Assembly: GCA_937895975.1 (NCBI GenBank) | Contig: CALBLG010000196.1 | Coordinates: 1 to 6,421 of the forward strand | Source: an uncultured Slackia sp. | Lineage (GTDB): Bacteria > Actinomycetota > Coriobacteriia > Coriobacteriales > Eggerthellaceae | DNA length: 6,421 nucleotides | Reading direction: 5' to 3' | In this document: piece after piece, positions 4,763 through 6,421 of the stretch | Layout of the letters: each line of letters starts with the position of its first letter | Numbering within the stretch: position 1 is the first letter of the stretch | Translations under genes and position numbers: made by a program | The notes under the pieces: generated by a model | What the model was told of the DNA's origin: nothing | Databases searched by the model: none | The model's input: only the letters and a program-made list of their open reading frames with translations

Positions 4763-6163
4763 ATGGTTGACAATTCGGCGGCGCCTACCGGGGCGCAACG
4801 CGCTCGATTCATCGGCTACGGCCTCACCAGCGCATGGTCGTTCATGCTGTTGTTCGTTCCCCTATTCGGCTCCCACGACACGACTATTGTCGTAAGCGGG
4901 TCAATGCTCTCGGGCGCGGTATGCGGGCTTCTTCTTCTGCTGTTCTCGCCAAAATTGCAAACGGTAGCGGGCAGAAAGGGGCTGTCGTTCGCATTCGCTT
5001 TGGGGGCATCGATTGGCACGCTTCTGTATGCTTACCCCGGTTTTCTTGCTTCATCCGTTTCGACCTTCGGCTTGATGCTCTCGGGTTTTTGCTTCATAGG
5101 CATCGTGGTTTCGTGGTTTGAAAACTATGCACTGCTCAGCACGCGCGGCGTGGTGCTGCTAACGGGCGGCTCGTTTATGTTCGCCGCCGTTACGTGCTTG
5201 CTCATTGCGGCAATTCCGGTGTCCGTCTCATCATGGCTGTTGGCGGCGCTGCCTTTGGCGTCGTTTGCGCTTATGCCCCATTCGCTGGTGGCGCGCCCCT
5301 TGTGCGACGATGAGGAAAAGCCTTCTCCTGTCGCAGTGCACGGTATCGCGGAAAACTTGAAGGCCGCCGTGAAATGGCGCACGCTGGCGGGCTTGTTCGT
5401 CACGTTTTTCGCTTTAGGTTCCATCGGTTCGCTTATGCCGGTTCCCCATCCCCCGTTCGATTTCGGCGTGACATTTCTCATCGTGCCGCTGGTCATCACC
5501 GTGTTTTTCGTGGTAAGCGCGCTTACGTTGCGCGGCAAGGTCGATATGACCATCCTATATAAAGTGATGCTTGCGGCATTCGCGGCGCTCGTGTTCCTGT
5601 TTTCGAATTCGCAATCGGTGCCGCTTTCCATGGTGTTCTCGGGCTTCATCACGGCCGACGTGCTGATGTGGATCATGCTTCTGCTTATCGCAAAGAAAAG
5701 CCCGGCTAAACCCATGGTGGTGTTTATCGCCGGTTGGTTCGCAGAGTGCGCCGGCAACGTTTCGGGTCATATCGTGGCACCCTTATTTGCAGAAAACTCG
5801 ACGATTTTCGTGGCTGTTGTGCTGATGTTCATTATTTTGGCGGTGGGACTTATGTTTTCGGAAGGGCAGTTCATGCTCGATTTCGATATCGAAGCCGACG
5901 AGAAGAGCGTCGCGGTAGAGCAGACGCCCGTCGAGGATTCGCGCGACGATATTCGCGACTTCTGCGAGAAATACGGCCTCTCTCCGCGCGAATCGGAAGT
6001 TTGCGAGATGTGGTTGACCGGCCACGGGCTGAAATACATCCAGGAAAACTTGTTCATTTCAGAAGCAACGGTGAAGACGCACGTGCGCAATATCTATCGC
6101 AAATGTGACACGCACAATCGCGCCGAAATCTTGGCGCTATACGAAGCTGGGTTGAAGAAGTAA
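4763..6163 (+). CDS. Membrane-bound LuxR-family regulator (about 12 spans plus C-terminal HTH)
   Basis: A 466-residue protein with two parts. Residues 16-365 form about 12 hydrophobic segments (roughly 16-36, 43-62, 73-93, 101-119, 126-150, 155-172, 207-226, 234-255, 263-281, 287-309, 317-341, 347-365), split 6+6 by a charged loop at 180-206, as in transporter-like folds. After an acidic linker (372-398), residues 402-463 are a LuxR/GerE helix-turn-helix: YGLSPRESEVCEMWLTG, then FISEATVKTHVRNIYRKC. The expected LxxRExEV and TVKTHxxNIYxK signatures are intact. This architecture is typical of the very large set of membrane LuxR regulators in Eggerthellaceae. Presumably the membrane half senses a ligand and the cytoplasmic end controls transcription, often of a neighbouring gene; ligand and target cannot be inferred. 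The start at 4763 follows GGAGGG with a 7-nt gap. There is no receiver domain and no partner kinase nearby. A long hairpin follows the stop codon. Confidence 0.92.
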   Translation: MVDNSAAPTGAQRARFIGYGLTSAWSFMLLFVPLFGSHDTTIVVSGSMLSGAVCGLLLLLFSPKLQTVAGRKGLSFAFALGASIGTLLYAYPGFLASSVSTFGLMLSGFCFIGIVVSWFENYALLSTRGVVLLTGGSFMFAAVTCLLIAAIPVSVSSWLLAALPLASFALMPHSLVARPLCDDEEKPSPVAVHGIAENLKAAVKWRTLAGLFVTFFALGSIGSLMPVPHPPFDFGVTFLIVPLVITVFFVVSALTLRGKVDMTILYKVMLAAFAALVFLFSNSQSVPLSMVFSGFITADVLMWIMLLLIAKKSPAKPMVVFIAGWFAECAGNVSGHIVAPLFAENSTIFVAVVLMFIILAVGLMFSEGQFMLDFDIEADEKSVAVEQTPVEDSRDDIRDFCEKYGLSPRESEVCEMWLTGHGLKYIQENLFISEATVKTHVRNIYRKCDTHNRAEILALYEAGLKK

Positions 6164-6173
6164 CCCGACCTGC

Positions 6174-6285
6174 GTTCCGGTGGCGTCGGGACCCTCGCCA
6201 AACAAGTCCTGGCTCGCGCAAACAGCCCACTGGGCTGTTTGGCTCGTGCGGAAAAGTTTGGCGAGGGTCCCGACGCCACCGGAAC
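6174..6285 (+). repeat. 112-nt hairpin with a perfect 30-bp stem around element copy B
   Basis: Positions 6174-6203 (GTTCCGGTGGCGTCGGGACC onward) are exactly the reverse complement of 6256-6285, with the palindromic core in between. It starts 10 nt after the stop of the LuxR gene. The bases after it are AT-rich but contain no run of T, so termination here would not be by the standard intrinsic mechanism. A perfect 30-bp stem is far longer than an intrinsic terminator needs. Confidence 0.93.
6201..6258 (+). repeat. Dispersed palindromic element, core copy B (58 nt)
   Basis: It has the same ends as copy A (AACAAGTCCTGGCTCGCGC and GGCTCGTGCGGAAAAGTT). The apical stem is CAAACAGCCC/GGGCTGTTTG with a 3-nt loop, ACT. 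Compared with copies A and C, an A-T pair in this stem is replaced by C-G on both sides, a compensatory change. The core reads in the same direction as the upstream LuxR gene, whereas copy A reads against its upstream gene. Confidence 0.9.
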
Positions 6286-6339
6286 GATAACTCATTCTTA
6301 TTGGCGAAAACGAGTTGTGACATCGTGCGTCCTTGCTGG

Positions 6340-6421
6340 TGCCACGGAGGAACTTTTTCACACGAGCCAGACAGCACTTAATGTGCTGTTTGCGCGAGCC
6401 AGGACTTGTTCCGGAGTGGTA
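6340..6421. repeat. Extended hairpin around element copy C (cut by the window edge)
   Basis: Arms 6340-6353 and 6408-6421 pair across the core at 11 of 14 positions, including one G-T. The three mismatches are consecutive, 6346-6348 against 6413-6415. The last visible base still pairs, so the stem may continue past the window. The 54 bases between hairpins B and C (6286-6339) contain no gene or signal that I can support. Confidence 0.65.
6351..6410 (-). repeat. Dispersed palindromic element, core copy C (60 nt, inverted)
   Basis: Read on the minus strand, this copy begins AACAAGTCCTGGCTCGCGC and ends GGCTCGTGTGAAAAAGTT, with the same apical stem and ATTAA loop as copy A apart from one changed pair (A opposite C; G-U in plus-strand RNA). 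It is inverted with respect to copy B, with 92 bases between the two cores. Confidence 0.88.

Noticed and set aside
6201..6258. Integron attC recombination site
   Set aside because: The size, imperfect palindrome and AAC...GTT ends look similar, but the RYYYAAC and GTTRRRY boxes are not met in any copy and no integron cassette or integrase is visible.
6054..6377. Minus-strand open frames over the end of the LuxR gene and the palindromes
   Set aside because: They are shadows of the LuxR HTH coding region and of the repeats. Similar short peptides (NFSARAKQ...) appear at every copy because the repeat itself is translated, not because of a gene.
1551..6410. CRISPR array
   Set aside because: Only three copies, far apart, in both orientations and palindromic, with no regular spacers and no cas genes.

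Overview
The window looks like chromosomal DNA from an anaerobic actinobacterium of the Coriobacteriia, most likely the Eggerthellaceae. This is inferred from three things: moderately high GC, strong GGAGG-type ribosome sites, and a large multi-membrane-span protein ending in a LuxR-type helix-turn-helix, a protein class greatly expanded in that family. No sequence search could be run, so the placement is an inference.

Layout. On the minus strand, from right to left, lie cysK (cysteine synthase, 2978-3907), a cysteine desulfurase of the NifS/IscS type (1639-2820), a PaaI-like hotdog-fold protein (985-1473) and the N-terminal half of dltA (D-alanine activating enzyme, 784 to the window edge). 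On the plus strand, divergent from cysK, lie an Rrf2-family regulator (4234-4665) and a 466-residue, roughly 12-span membrane LuxR regulator (4763-6163). No stretch over 300 bases lacks a gene. The last 258 bases (6164-6421) hold no convincing gene but are packed with palindromes.

How the genes work together. Cysteine synthase makes L-cysteine and the desulfurase takes its sulfur for Fe-S clusters or thio-modification. The Rrf2 protein is read from the opposite side of the same control region and carries three cysteines where IscR binds its Fe-S cluster. It is therefore a good candidate sensor of cysteine or Fe-S status. Four copies of an AGGTWTWW half-site lie in the shared control region, over or near both promoters. 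A 45-codon upstream ORF with a Cys-Arg-Cys stretch sits in the cysK leader and overlaps the cysK start as ATGA, suggesting a second, translational layer of cysteine sensing.

The most unusual feature is a family of 58-60 nt imperfect palindromes present three times (1551-1610, 6201-6258, 6351-6410). The core is nearly identical in all three and shows a compensatory base-pair change in its apical stem. Each core is enclosed by flanking arms that pair with each other but whose sequence differs from copy to copy; around 6201-6258 the outer stem is 30 bp and perfect. Two copies lie just past a stop codon, yet none has a clear U-tract. They look like a modular palindromic element inserted in, or built onto, pre-existing hairpins.
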